DNA of 64,000 nt from Cliona cf. orientalis (Eukaryota > Porifera > Demospongiae > Clionaida > Clionaidae). Position numbers and translations under genes: made by a program. Positions 24,001 through 35,700 of the stretch are shown here, piece by piece (within the stretch, counting starts at the first letter, position 1; the number at the start of each line of letters is the position of its first letter). The notes under the pieces were generated by a model. The model did no database searches, was not told the DNA's origin, and saw only the letters and a list, made by a program, of their open reading frames with translations. The DNA lies in contig OZ005690.1 in assembly GCA_963930775.1 (NCBI GenBank), forward strand, positions 7,176,225 through 7,240,224. The letters run 5' to 3'.

Positions 24001-27000
24001 GCCATGCACTGAAAATAAATTAATCTATAGATTGCGCAATGTGCGTGCAGGGTATGTGCTCTACAGAGCTCTAGTTTGTTATTGTGGTCATCATAGAACA
24101 CTGTGTGATGATGTGGAGTGTAATCATAATAACATTATGATAACAAGTACATGTACATGTGTATATGCATGCTGCACATCAGCAATGGCACATCTCCTGT
24201 GTACACGTTTGAGTGTGCATTGTTTGATGATATAGAGGTTTGGATTTGGTACTGCTTGTATTCTACCAATAGTTGTAGTTCACATCTACTGTACTTAGGA
24301 TCTGAAAGCGGACACTGACATTGACCTGGAGAACATTGTCTACTACAAAGATGATACTCACTACTTTGTCATGACTGCAAAGAAGGACAGCCTCCTTAGA
24401 AAAGGAGTCTTACGAGAAGTAAGCACTGTCATAGTTGGCTATCAATGCTGTACATCAATGCTGGACTATTATTGTGAAAGAAGTAATACTCTTAATTGTT
24501 TTGTAGGATTGCTCTGACACTATTCAGTTGCTGGATCGTGACAACATTGATGAAGGCAGGCTATGGGACTATGCCATTGAGGCTGCAGCGTGGTCGACAG
24601 AACTGCCAAAGCTGGACTTTGCAGTGAGTTGTGAAAATGTCTCACGACTGTGCTAGAGATTGAGCATTGACTTGCATTACAGTCTGAAATCAGTATATTA
24701 TACACTCGCACACTCACACACTCAACAGTTTAATCGCCACAAAAAGCCCGATGTTGCTTTGTTTGACTTCACATCGATTCACCAAGCTGAGTATGCAGCC
24801 AGGGCCATCAGAAGGGGAGGCAAGGATCTCTATCTCTGCCTCATTGGAGATGCTCTGCTTGAAGTAAATAATAATTCCACATACACCTTAGATATCATGT
24901 GGCAGTCTTGAACCTCACTATTATTTACACCTCTTCGTCCTCTCAAAACACACGTACACTGTACACATAATACAGCCTTTTTGGCCGACAGGTACTGGCT
25001 GTGCCCGTGGATTTCTAGGAGCCATGGACACTGCCTGGCTGATCAGGGGTGCAGGGCAGGGCAAGCAAGTACTGGATCTTCTCTGTGAAAGGGAGTGCAT
25101 CTTCCAGCGGCTTCCTCAGACCACACCAGAAAAACTGCAGCAGAACATTAAGACATACACCATCGATCCTCAGGTGAGAGGAGCTGGCATACTGGCATAG
25201 CAATTAACACTCATAGACTGCAAGTGCATGCTCATAACTGTAGAGTCACAGGTGTTTTGAAGAGCCCTCTCTACATCATACATGTAGTTATGCATACATT
25301 AAGGTGACTATTTTTGTGGGTACTAACATCTGTGGATTGGCCCAAAACACCCATGCAATATATAGAACATGAGAATGTGTCGACCCCGTACCATTTCTGT
25401 GTACAAATTGTAAAAACATATTTACATCCCGAGTCCCGATCAACAAAAAAGAATTCAGCCAACCGATGAGAGGTAATTATGATGCAAATGCGGTTGAAGG
25501 CTGTTTCAAAATATTCAACTCGCATGAAAGGATGTTGGGACCCAGAATTCGAACCTAGCGTAGAAGAGATCGTGGACTATCAAGATATATACCGTAGGAC
25601 GGGTTTTAATTGCGTAGTTTATTGCGTTCTAGTCAAGTCAGGCCAAATTGCGAATCCAATAATTGCGATGGACGACCCCGTACCGTACTGTAGTATACGT
25701 GCATGTTTATGTTTGCGAATCTATTAATTGCGAAACGCAGAAAAACTCACAATTCGCAATTAATAGATACTCGCAATTAAAAACCCGACCTACGGTATAG
25801 CGATTTTCTCAGTTTGCTTTCTTAGCAATTTGGCAAGTTTGTACTCTGGGGGGATTCCCCTATTCAGTTTAGCACATGGCCAGGTTGAGATCACGTCTGG
25901 GTTAACTGGCTCATGCTGTGCACCTCAGTATTATGCAATACGGAGCATGCACACTTTGTCGATGTGTCCGAGATCGATAATGGCAGCATACAGTAGCATG
26001 GTGTAATACTTTTTTTATGAGGGACGAGGGATGTGGTAAGTTTTCCAAAATAGCAGAAGAATGTACCTGCGAATACATATGCATACCTGGAATAATAGTC
26101 ATACATGTACATTGACGTGATTGTATTGCTTACATGTACTTTCGCAGACCCGTTATCCCAACCTTCACTTTCATCGTATACAACCTACTTCCGTAAAGCA
26201 TCTCTATGACACAGATGAGCTTTCTGCAAGTCCTGCTTTCCAACCAATCTCTGGGAGGACAAGGAATACAGCTGGTGTCGCTGAAAGTGGAGCAACAAAT
26301 GAAACCGAGGAGAAAGTGGTGCAGCCTGGTTCAGCAGTGGAAGATAATAAAGAGAACATACCCAAGACAGCTAGCACCAAAGAGGTAAGATATTTAAATT
26401 TTTATCTTCGCTTTGTCACTCAACATGGGAATACCAGTATGGTGCATCAGTGAAAACAACCTGTGGTATGTCAACTGTATCCTAACCTGTAACATGAAAG
26501 CATGGGGTATTTTGTTGCTACTCAGACTGAAAGCATAGCTTTGCTGAAATTTGTTTCATTGTCTACTCATGACATTGTATTACTAATAGGGCAGAGCAGT
26601 CACTTCACCAAGCAGAAAGCCACTTAAGGAAAAGGGAGAAATCCATAGAGCTTACTATGTCAACATTGATGATGAAAGTGAGTGGTTATGATTCAAAATA
26701 ATTGTTATAGTCACAGTTTGCTTGATTTGCATTATTTTCCTTAATGATTACTTCTTAATTTGCATACAATCATATTTTTTATTTTCTTTGGCTGTGTAGG
26801 TCTACACACACTGAGGGACCATCGTGCGTTGATCAAATGGCTACAGAGTCAGGTCAAGCCTTATGGCATTGCGGTCAACAATCTCTCCAGCTCTTGGAGC
26901 AATGGAATGGCCCTCTGTGCTCTTATCCATCGCTACAGACCCGACCTCATGTGAGCTATGCAGCTACATGTACATGTATGCTTAATTGTCATATTGTATG

Positions 27001-30000
27001 CAGTAATGGAAAATTTCACCATGTCTGATCATATTATCTGGTGTATGGTAGCATCTCCGATCCATATATTAATAGCTTTCATCCTTTTTCTGTACAGTCC
27101 TAACTTTAATGAGCTATCTCCTGAGAATTCTGTGGAGAACAATCAGTTGGCATTTTCTCTAGCTGAGAAGCATCTGGCCATCTCTAGTCTCATCAAACCT
27201 ACAGAGATGACAAAGCCAGACAAACTTGCAATGTTCACTTACCTTAGTCTCTTTTATGAACTGTTTGAGGATGCTGAGCCAGTTGAGCTGTCTGTTAGTA
27301 TTCCAGTGGAGGCTCATCGTGAACTTTCACCTTTGAGGGAGGAAGGCTCAGAAGGTGTGTTAACATCAGGAGAGCAGGTATCTTCACCTGAGAAGTCAGT
27401 GACCTCTCCAAAGAAGAAGAAATCCAGGAGACGATCAAGACAGATGATGCGTCGTGGGACAAAGAAATCACTAGCAACATCACCTTCATCTGTTGAGAGG
27501 TAATGCATGGGGCAAGGAGTGGTGCATGCAGTAATGATTTTGCTTCTGATGGCCCTGTGGTGTTGCTACATGCAACATGTACATGCATGTACCCCCCTCC
27601 CCCCCTCCCCCCCAAATTGGATAAGTACATTATTAGATGAGCATATATACATACATGTATACATAATAGTTATCAGTGTGACTCAATCACCAGTTAGTTT
27701 GTTGATATTGCTGTGATTCTGTGGTAATACTGTTCTTTAGATCGTGGAGCTCAAATGTTCAGCGGCCTCGCTTTACTCCTCCTACTAGCCCCACAGGTAA
27801 AACCGATACCCCGGAGGTACCGTCAACACTAGCAATCAAGGAAAGCAAGGTTAGCTCATGCATGCAACCAACAATGAGACAAGAAATTAAGATGTTTTAA
27901 GTATCAAGGAATTTAATATTATTGTCATTGAAGTTACATGTATGTATATTTTAGGGTCCAGTCAGTACTGTTAGTGCTGCACCACGTACTCCAAAGAGCA
28001 GCAGGTCTCGTCCACTCAGTTCAGCGGGAACATCACAGTTCAAAGTCTCAGCACCCGATTCTAGTGATTTTTGCTACTTTTGTGGCAAACGAGTTTACCT
28101 CATGGAGAGGATGTCTGCAAATGGCCTATTCTTTCACAGAAACTGTTTCAAATGCTCGCACTGCAACTGCAAACTGAAGATGGGTAACTATTCACTCTCC
28201 AAAGGGGAAGGAGGTGAGAAGGGGAAGTTTTTCTGCTCTGTACACTATCGGCAGCTCTTCATGTCCAATCCTGAGGCTATCAACTACTCCAGAGCTGATG
28301 CACCCAAGCGAGAGCAAAGCAAGACAGATCTACCAGCAGAGAAGGAGAAGAGCACTCAACAGATGAACAGTAAATCTGAACAAAAGATAACCAAGTCTAA
28401 GTCTGTCGAGGATGCTACACAGAGAACTGAACAGGTACACATTTCTGTGGAGGAAGTGACAGAGCAAAGCAGTGAACACCCAGAAAATGAAACAGAAGTG
28501 CTGTCAGGAGATGAACATCGTGAACTAAATGGTGATCTCCCAACAGATAAAGACCTGGTGCCTGAAGATCTCGTATCCAACGGTGTTCATTTAGAGGAGG
28601 AGTTCATTGAAATTGTCGCAGACTTGCAAGCTAATGAAGAAGCTGGTCATGGTGATTCATTGGAAGATGAGGTTGGTAATGCAAACGGGGATAATTTAGA
28701 AACAGTGAGTATAAAGTTAGACCAGGCTCCTCAACAGGTTACACCTAAACAGCTAGCTAGTAAAGCGGACGTGAGTATAGAGAACAGTAGTACTCGACAT
28801 GTAGATGATGAGTTTAGTCATGATGAGTCAGAAAAACAGCCTACTATTGTAGCAATAGATAGACAGGTTGCTTCTCCAAGTCATGATTCAGAACCTGAAA
28901 ATTCAAGTTTTAAGCCGGGCGTCACTGACATGAGCACTCGCATTCTCCCTCATCAAAATGATGATGAATCAGAACAAATCACAAAAACCACATTCACAGC
29001 TCTAGAGGAGGAGATTATACCTCAAATAGAGGATGTAACTACAGAGAATATCGAAACTAGCTCTGCTCCCAGTGATGATAGATCAGATTCTGAAAGTGTA
29101 GCTGAGATTGCTCCAGAAGAGAGTGAGCAGACCATCAAAACAGATACAGCCACAGAGCAGCATCATAATACTAGCAGTCATCAGGAATCAGAAAACGTTA
29201 AGGTGACAAAACCTGTAGCAGTAGATAATGAAACTGCTCATCAGAATGGTGAATCAAAACGACGAATGTTTTCAGTTCGAGCTCCTTCTCAACAGAAGAG
29301 GGTAATGTTGATCGTGTGACATTACAGTTTTATTTAGCATGGTATTTGGTTTGGTATTGTGTATGACTGTTTACATGTATATAGAGTGTTACATAACTAG
29401 CTTGTAGTAACTTAAAACTTTCGCTGGAGAAACCTTTGCAGCTACACATACATGTATTTGTCAATGCATGCATGCATATACAGTAAAAGTCAACAATCCT
29501 CTGTGAAAGTATTAACAGACCAGGTGATAGACATATACACCCTTGGCAAAACTTTTCTGCTGCATAAATTAGTTATAGTAATTGTACGTGTTTATGAAGT
29601 GAGCTTCTTTGTGCAGGCAATTTATTGAGTCTTCAATGTTCTTTTGTTAATAGAGTACGCCCAAGCCAGTCAGGAAAGCACCCGCACCCCCACTGCACAG
29701 GCAAGGCAGCAAAGAGCAGACTAGTAGTCCCAAAGAAAAAAGGGTATGTAATACATGTAGCTTCTTGCAATGTAGCTGTATGCTCATCATTTCCTGTGCA
29801 TGTGTCTACAGAATACTCCCAAGCCAGCCCGAAGAGCACCTCCGCCTCCTTCCGATCATGCTGTTGTTAATGAAGACATGGAACAGATGTCAGGCGAATC
29901 TAGCTCAATTGGCTCTGCAGTTTCACCAGAACCTAAAGCACGTTCATCATCTGATTCCAAAGTTGAGGTGTCTGAACCAAGGAAATCTCGTTCATCAAGG

Positions 30001-32410
30001 TCACGCTCGAGCAGTGTGGAAATTGATGAGAATTTTCATAGAGATCTGGAACAGCAGCAAGATCAGCCGCTCTCAAATGGGCAAGGTACATGTACAAGCC
30101 AAGAAAATCCAATGTTTAGAGTTTACCACCCAATCATGCAAGATAAGGAACTTACATGTAGGGGAAGACAAATTTTTGTACACATTATTCCTTGAAGATT
30201 CATCCTAATGCTATATACTGTACTGGGGCTTGCCCAGACCGCTTGAATTATAATTACTGATAATAGTAATAATTATAGTATCCTGTTTATATGTATATGC
30301 ACTTGTATTAATTTTTGTAATGCACATGTCCATGTAGCTAACTCCCTAGTGGGAAAGTCGTCTTCATCTGGTCGCCAAGCTCCTGTCCGCCCAGCTCCCT
30401 ATCGCCCATCATCTGGCAGTCCAGCCCCCATTCGTCCTGCACCAGTACGCCCGGCTCCGTACAGTCCTGCTTTAGCCCGTCAAACATCTCGCAATTCAAC
30501 TTCTGCTCAACCTGCAGATTCAGGTCGAACAGTTCCAGTCCGCCCAGCTCCATATAGTCCAGCCTCAGACCGTCGAATGTCAGGCAGCCCAGCGCCAGTT
30601 CGTCCGGCTCCATATCGCCCTGCTGGAGCAGGTAGTTCTGGGATAGTGAAGAGACTATCAATGGGCTTTGAACAACTGGAAGCTAGTGCCCAAGAAAACA
30701 AGATTGTGCTAGGTGCTAAAGGAAGGTGAGAACTGGTATTAGTGTGTGAGGGGACCTTTGGCCTAATTTCCATGACCTTTGATTTGTATCTAAGCTGAGA
30801 GTGTGGTGCATACATGTATTTAGCTATGAATCAATGCAAATAATTGAAGAACGTCAATTTATAATACAGGGAGAAAGCTAAAGCTAACCTAAAGAAGGTT
30901 CCTTCTACTACTGAGCTACAACCATACAAGCAACTTGATATCATTAATGAAGAAAAGAACTTGCCACGGCCAGTTTCACCGAACTCCTTCAGGCGTCCAC
31001 GAAGTCCTTGTGAATGGAAGGGTACTTTAGGAAGAAGACGTCAACAACCTGAAGATGTCCCCCACATTCCTAGATGTAAGCATCTTCTGATTCAACACAA
31101 CATGCATAAATACTTGTGTGCGTGCATTACCACCTGCTGCATTAATTCTCTCTCTCCTTGTTTTCTCTCTTTCTTTCGTGCATACCTATATATGCGAATG
31201 AAAGCTTCTGCAACTACATATGTGAGTGATAGATATACATGGTCAAGAAAACCAAAGCGTGGACAGAGGAGTGTAACTCGTCCAATGATCAGTAGCTATG
31301 CCACAAGTGATGTTGCCATTCAGGTAATTATAATAGTGCCTAATGTTTCCTCAGTCATAGTTGTAATCATCTCACTTTAGGAACGTCGCAAGCAGCAGCG
31401 TCGTTTTAGAGATGCTCAATTGATTCAGAGAGAAATGAGTCAACTGGAGAGGCAGTACGATGAACTGGAGGAGGTTGGCAGGAACATTGAAAATGCTCTC
31501 AGAGACGCTGAAGATAGTGAGTTTTACATTAATTTTGGTGTTGGTATTTATGCTTCATTTCTGCTTTATAGGTGCTCAAGAGGATCAGTTGATGAAATCT
31601 TGGCTCAGTCTTGTGAACGAAAGAAATGGACTTGTCAGAAAGACAGCTGAATTGAGCTTGAAGTGAGTAACCCTAGATTTTGTTATGCATACCCAACATT
31701 GGGAGATTGAGATATTTATCCTCAAGCACTCGCCAGCATTGAGCATTAATTTTATTTTGTTAATAGATAAAGTAGTGAGCATTAAAGGTATCATAATAAG
31801 ACTAATTGTTGTACTCCCAGAATGAAAGAACTTGAGTTGGAGGATAAACAGTACGAAGTAGACAAGGAGTTGAACGAACTTTGCCAAGTATCTCGTAAGC
31901 TATTGTTGTGTCGTTTCTACCTTGTGATTAAAGAGTCATCTCACAGACCATCAAATGTCAAAGTTGCAACATAAGAGATTCGAGGAGCTTTGTGAACTTA
32001 AGCTGAAAGTGGTGGAGGAGAGAAATGAGATTGTGATACAGACAGAAGAAGAGAGAGTAAGGGAACTTGAGGAGGATGAGACCACAAGCACCATGTTTGA
32101 TAAGCGCTTTGGTGGAGGATATGATGGAAGTTCTTCAGACGAGGGTGAGTAGAAATGGAGGAAATAGTGGACATTTGTTATTTTTAGCAATTGTGTAAAT
32201 TTCGTTGAGGATTACATGACCACAAACCATTTGCAGAGTTATCATAACGTATGTCATTGATTTTTAGATGAACCGCAATTCAGAGAGCAGCAACTGCCAC
32301 CAGTTAATATCCGAAAAACTTCAATAGAAAATGGTGTACCATCTAATAAGACTGAAAAGAGGAAGTCCAGTCGACTATCAAGCTTGCTGAGTATATTTAG
32401 TTCTAAATGA
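15082..32410 (+). CDS. MICAL: MICAL flavoprotein monooxygenase (FAD-CH-LIM-bMERB), complete
   Basis: Twenty-four exons join in frame to 1828 residues: 15082-15372, 16368-16596, 22247-22420, 23212-23381, 24299-24418, 24507-24623, 24729-24863, 24976-25173, 26148-26384, 26590-26677, 26800-26950, 27098-27499, 27741-27849, 27955-29301, 29654-29743, 29812-30085, 30338-30725, 30870-31075, 31205-31323, 31381-31516, 31572-31662, 31821-31894, 31947-32144, 32268-32410. MICAL oxidises methionines of actin with NADPH and so disassembles filaments. The monooxygenase domain (about 1-490) has GAGPTG at 109-114 and the MICAL blocks [20 protein letters not shown] and PFWPTGTG. A calponin-homology domain follows (about 587-690). 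A LIM domain has zinc ligands C847, C850, H868, C871, C874, C877, C901 and H904. A long acidic linker and a Pro-Arg-rich region with repeated RPAPY units (about 1377-1507) lead to a C-terminal Rab-binding coiled coil (bMERB, about 1616-1781). The exon at 31205 has the least certain acceptor. Intron 2 is about 5.65 kb. Confidence 0.93.
16597..22246. other. MICAL intron 2
   Basis: A large intron with no supported gene. It contains three near-copies of CATATAAACCTGTAAA between about 19312 and 19370, a foldback element at 19453-19588, and a pyrimidine-rich tract before the acceptor (22160-22246). Short open frames are scattered and show no coding pattern. Confidence 0.6.
19453..19588. repeat. Foldback element
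   Basis: Arms GTTAGACACTGTTTAGTCGG and CTCCTTAACAGTGTCTAAC pair and continue into TTTCTACGTGATTTAGAAGA and its counterpart. The centre contains CTCGCTTCGCTCGGG. The element is about 136 bp and almost wholly self-complementary. Confidence 0.65.
23447..23710. repeat. Interspersed repeat, copy A
   Basis: This shares ordered blocks with 61355-61590 in the same orientation: GCATGCACAAGGGGTAAAGT, GAGCACAAAAT/TAGCACAAAAAT, GCGACTC, CACAACAAATCAA, ATCACAAA, GGCACCATAGCCACG. A reverse-complement fragment lies at 35701-35775. The family is unknown; no inverted ends are obvious. Confidence 0.55.
25592..25795. mobile_element. CCGTAGG-type MITE, copy 1, about 204 bp
   Basis: Ends CCGTAGGACGGGTTTTAATT and the reverse complement of CCGTAGGTCGGGTTTTTAAT, flanked by TA. 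It sits in MICAL intron 8. Close copies are at 50896-51107, and a broken, older one spans about 35395-35917. Confidence 0.75.
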
Positions 32411-32632
32411 GATTCTGTTACAGTGTTGACATGTCATTATTGTTATAATGTAATTCTCTTGCAATTGTGCACATGAATTTTGTTTAATATCAATGAAATT
32501 CAGATCTACAATAATAATATTATAGTTAATAGTTGAATGTAATATTAAACTGCTCAAAAAGTGGTACTGTAACATTGTCTTTGGCTTTTTTCCTGTACTG
32601 GGTATTAAGCTTGCTGCGGACTACTAAGCTTA

Positions 32633-32705
32633 CACGCATGCGCAATAGGCATTCTCAATAATATCAGAGCACGTGTACAAAAAGAGAGCACGTGTATAAA
32701 AGATG
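32633..32705 (+). promoter_or_regulatory. Promoter region of the SLC46-type gene
   Basis: CACGCATGCGCA at 32633-32644 is an NRF1-type site. The start codon lies in AAGATGGCGAG, close to the TISU/YY1 initiator (SAASATGGCGGC) used by genes with very short 5' leaders. Only 293 bp separate the MICAL stop from this ATG. Confidence 0.45.
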
Positions 32706-35700
32706 GCGAGTAATCGCTTGTGGCGTACCCTTCACCGACCTCGAACTTGGCTAACAGTGGAGCCAGTCCTGCTGCTCTATATGTTCTCCAATTTCCTTTC
32801 CTACACTTCACTGCAGGAGTTCCTCCAGTATCTGATATGCAGTCATACCACGAACTGTACCCTGTCCTCCATCTCTTCGTCCCACAATGCTTGTGAGGTA
32901 GTGGTCAACGCTGTTGATGAACAAGTACAAACAGAAACCTCACACTGGCTTCTGTACCTGAATATAGTTGGTGGAGTACCTTCTATTCTGATGGCCTTGT
33001 TATATGGAAGTATATCAGATCAACTTGGCAGGAAACTGTTTATCATACTTCCAGCAATAGGGTCTGCTTTCAATGCAGCCGTTGTTTTGCAACTAGTTTA
33101 TTTGAAGGAAACTCTACCCGTTGCCTTCTTACTGATTGGCTCTTTAGTTGTCGGTTTCTTTGGAAATTTCTCAATTATCAATTTTGCTGTCTATTCTTAT
33201 GCATCGGATATAAGTGTGTGCAATAAGAGGACCAGACAGTTGGGTATCCTTGAATCCATGACTTACATTGGAGGCACCATCAGTCTCTTGCTAGGAGGGG
33301 TATGGATTAAAACATCACAGTCTTACTCCCCGCCATTTTGGTGTATCATAGCCTGTAACATAGTGATTGCTGTATACGTGATTGTGGCCCTACCAGAGTC
33401 TTGGAATTTCCACAAAGCAAGCACTGCTGGAGTTAATTTCCAAGTAGAGTACTTCAGTAGAGTGAAGTCGCTATGCAAGTCTATTGGAAAGAACATCTGT
33501 GACTATTTTGCCTTGCTACTCACAAATTGGAGGGTGGCGGTGCTCATGACAATTTTCTTCGTTGTAGAAATTAACTTCCTTGGGATTACGGATGTTGTTA
33601 TCCTCTACACCATTGGAGAGCCACTCTGCTGGGCATCAGACTTAATTGGCTACTTTTTAGCACTGAAACTATTCTTTAATGGCATAAGTTTGTTGGTAAT
33701 CCTACCAATCCTGCTGGCAATTGGTCTCTCAGACACAGTCATCCTCAGCTTAGGGCTTATCTCAGGATCTAGTGCTCTGATCATTATGGGTTTGTCCACT
33801 CACACATGGATGATGTTTCTTGGTAAGGAAGCATAGGACCAAGGGTGCAGAGGCTTGGGCCCCCCCCCCACCACTTTTTTAGCAGTAATTTTATATGGGA
33901 TTGTTAAAGTTGGATGAAATTCTAGTTGTATTTACTGTAATGATAGTTGGATAGCCAAAAATGTGCAACAAATTTGAGATATAACAGTTGGAAATAGTAA
34001 GGTTCTGGACGTAATAGGATCAAAATGTTTCGTGCACTTTGTGCACAGTTGTCACAACCCCCCCTCCCCCACTTTGAAAATCGTGTCTACACCCTTGAGG
34101 ACTGTAGCCTCGTCTCTAGGACACTCCTACAGTTTCAATGAAAATGTGGGAGTGGCCTGGGGATGAGGCTAAAGGATAGTGGTTTAATAGTATGTACTCG
34201 TATAATAAGTATATGTTCTCATAACAGCACCAGTATTTGGTACCCTGAGAGGCTGTGTTGTTCCATGCATCCGCTCAATGCTTTCCAAAGTGGTGGATAA
34301 GGAGAAACAAGGTAGACAGCTACGTAGACTATTGCATCTACAATAATATTATTATAATTATTATACACGTATCTATAGGTATGCTATTTTCTGGCATTGG
34401 TGTTGTTGAAGCCGCATGCACTTTAGTAGCATCTGTCCTCTACAATTCAATCTATCCTATCACCAGGAAAGTCCACCCTGGTTTATGCTTCTTCATTATG
34501 GCCATTGGACTCTCACTACCTTTCTTGCTTACTATGTGAGTTGATTTATTGCACTTAAGAAATAAATTATAATATATCATCTTGATAACTAGAACTCTGT
34601 AGAGCAGTAGCGGATCCAGGCGGGGATCCAGGGGTGCACAGGAACTCCCCTTTGGGCTGCATCTAGTACCGTAGAATCCCACGATTACGCCCCCACCCTG
34701 CATTTTTTAGCTCAAGTTCCTGCATAGGTAGTTTTATCTTGCATATAAGCCCCCCCCCCTCTGACTGTAAAATGCAGACATTTAATACAGACCATAAGCT
34801 AAGTAAAACAGTAGCCACAACTGTAAACTAGCTATTTGTGCCTTACTTTATCTTTTTTTCCGAGTTTTGCCCACCAAACAGCCGGGAGATCGCGCGCCCA
34901 CATGCATTCGATGGTTGGTAATGGTCATCACATGGCAATGTTAGGATCCCGCGTATAAACCCCCTCCCCACTTTTGCCCAATGCTAGCATGCACAAAGGG
35001 GGACATAATTGTGGGATTCTACAGTACTAAGAAGTACTGATGATAGGCTTTGGTGCTCATTAGTGTGTGCCGGCCTTACAAGCGTGGCTTCTAAAACTTT
35101 CTCACACGCTTTGCACACAAGAGTATACCACAACCCCACTTCTACAAATCCTGGATCCACCACTGTAGAGCAAATACTCCATTGAAACAAATGAAGATTC
35201 TTTGCGAACAATTTAATTGTTTGGTAAAACTTGCCAACGTTTCGACAGATGCTCTAGTCCTCCTCAGGGCAAAAGAGCATAGATCCAGTCAAAACGTCGG
35301 CAAGTTTTACCAAACAGTTAAGTTGTCCGCAAAGAATCTTTGTTCATTTCATGCAGATAGCAACTGAGAATGATGTCACTTCAAGTACTCCATTCCATAG
35401 GATGGGTTTTATTTGCTTGATTTGTGCAAGTGCGTACTTTAACCGAGCACTTTCGCTCTGTGCCGAGTGTGGGATCCATATTAAACTAATAACCACCAAT
35501 AACTTATGCACGTGCACATGAGCAGAAAGCAAATGGTCAGCTGTGGGTGTGGTTGACAGGTGTGACCAACACCATTTTTAGTCCTCACGGCCAGTATCGC
35601 TCAATTTAAAGCCACACCAAGCCAGTTTTTAGCCATGTTTAATGGTTAATTCCACTTATAATAGTAATTATTAATAAAGCTCATCCGGGGGCGTACATCT

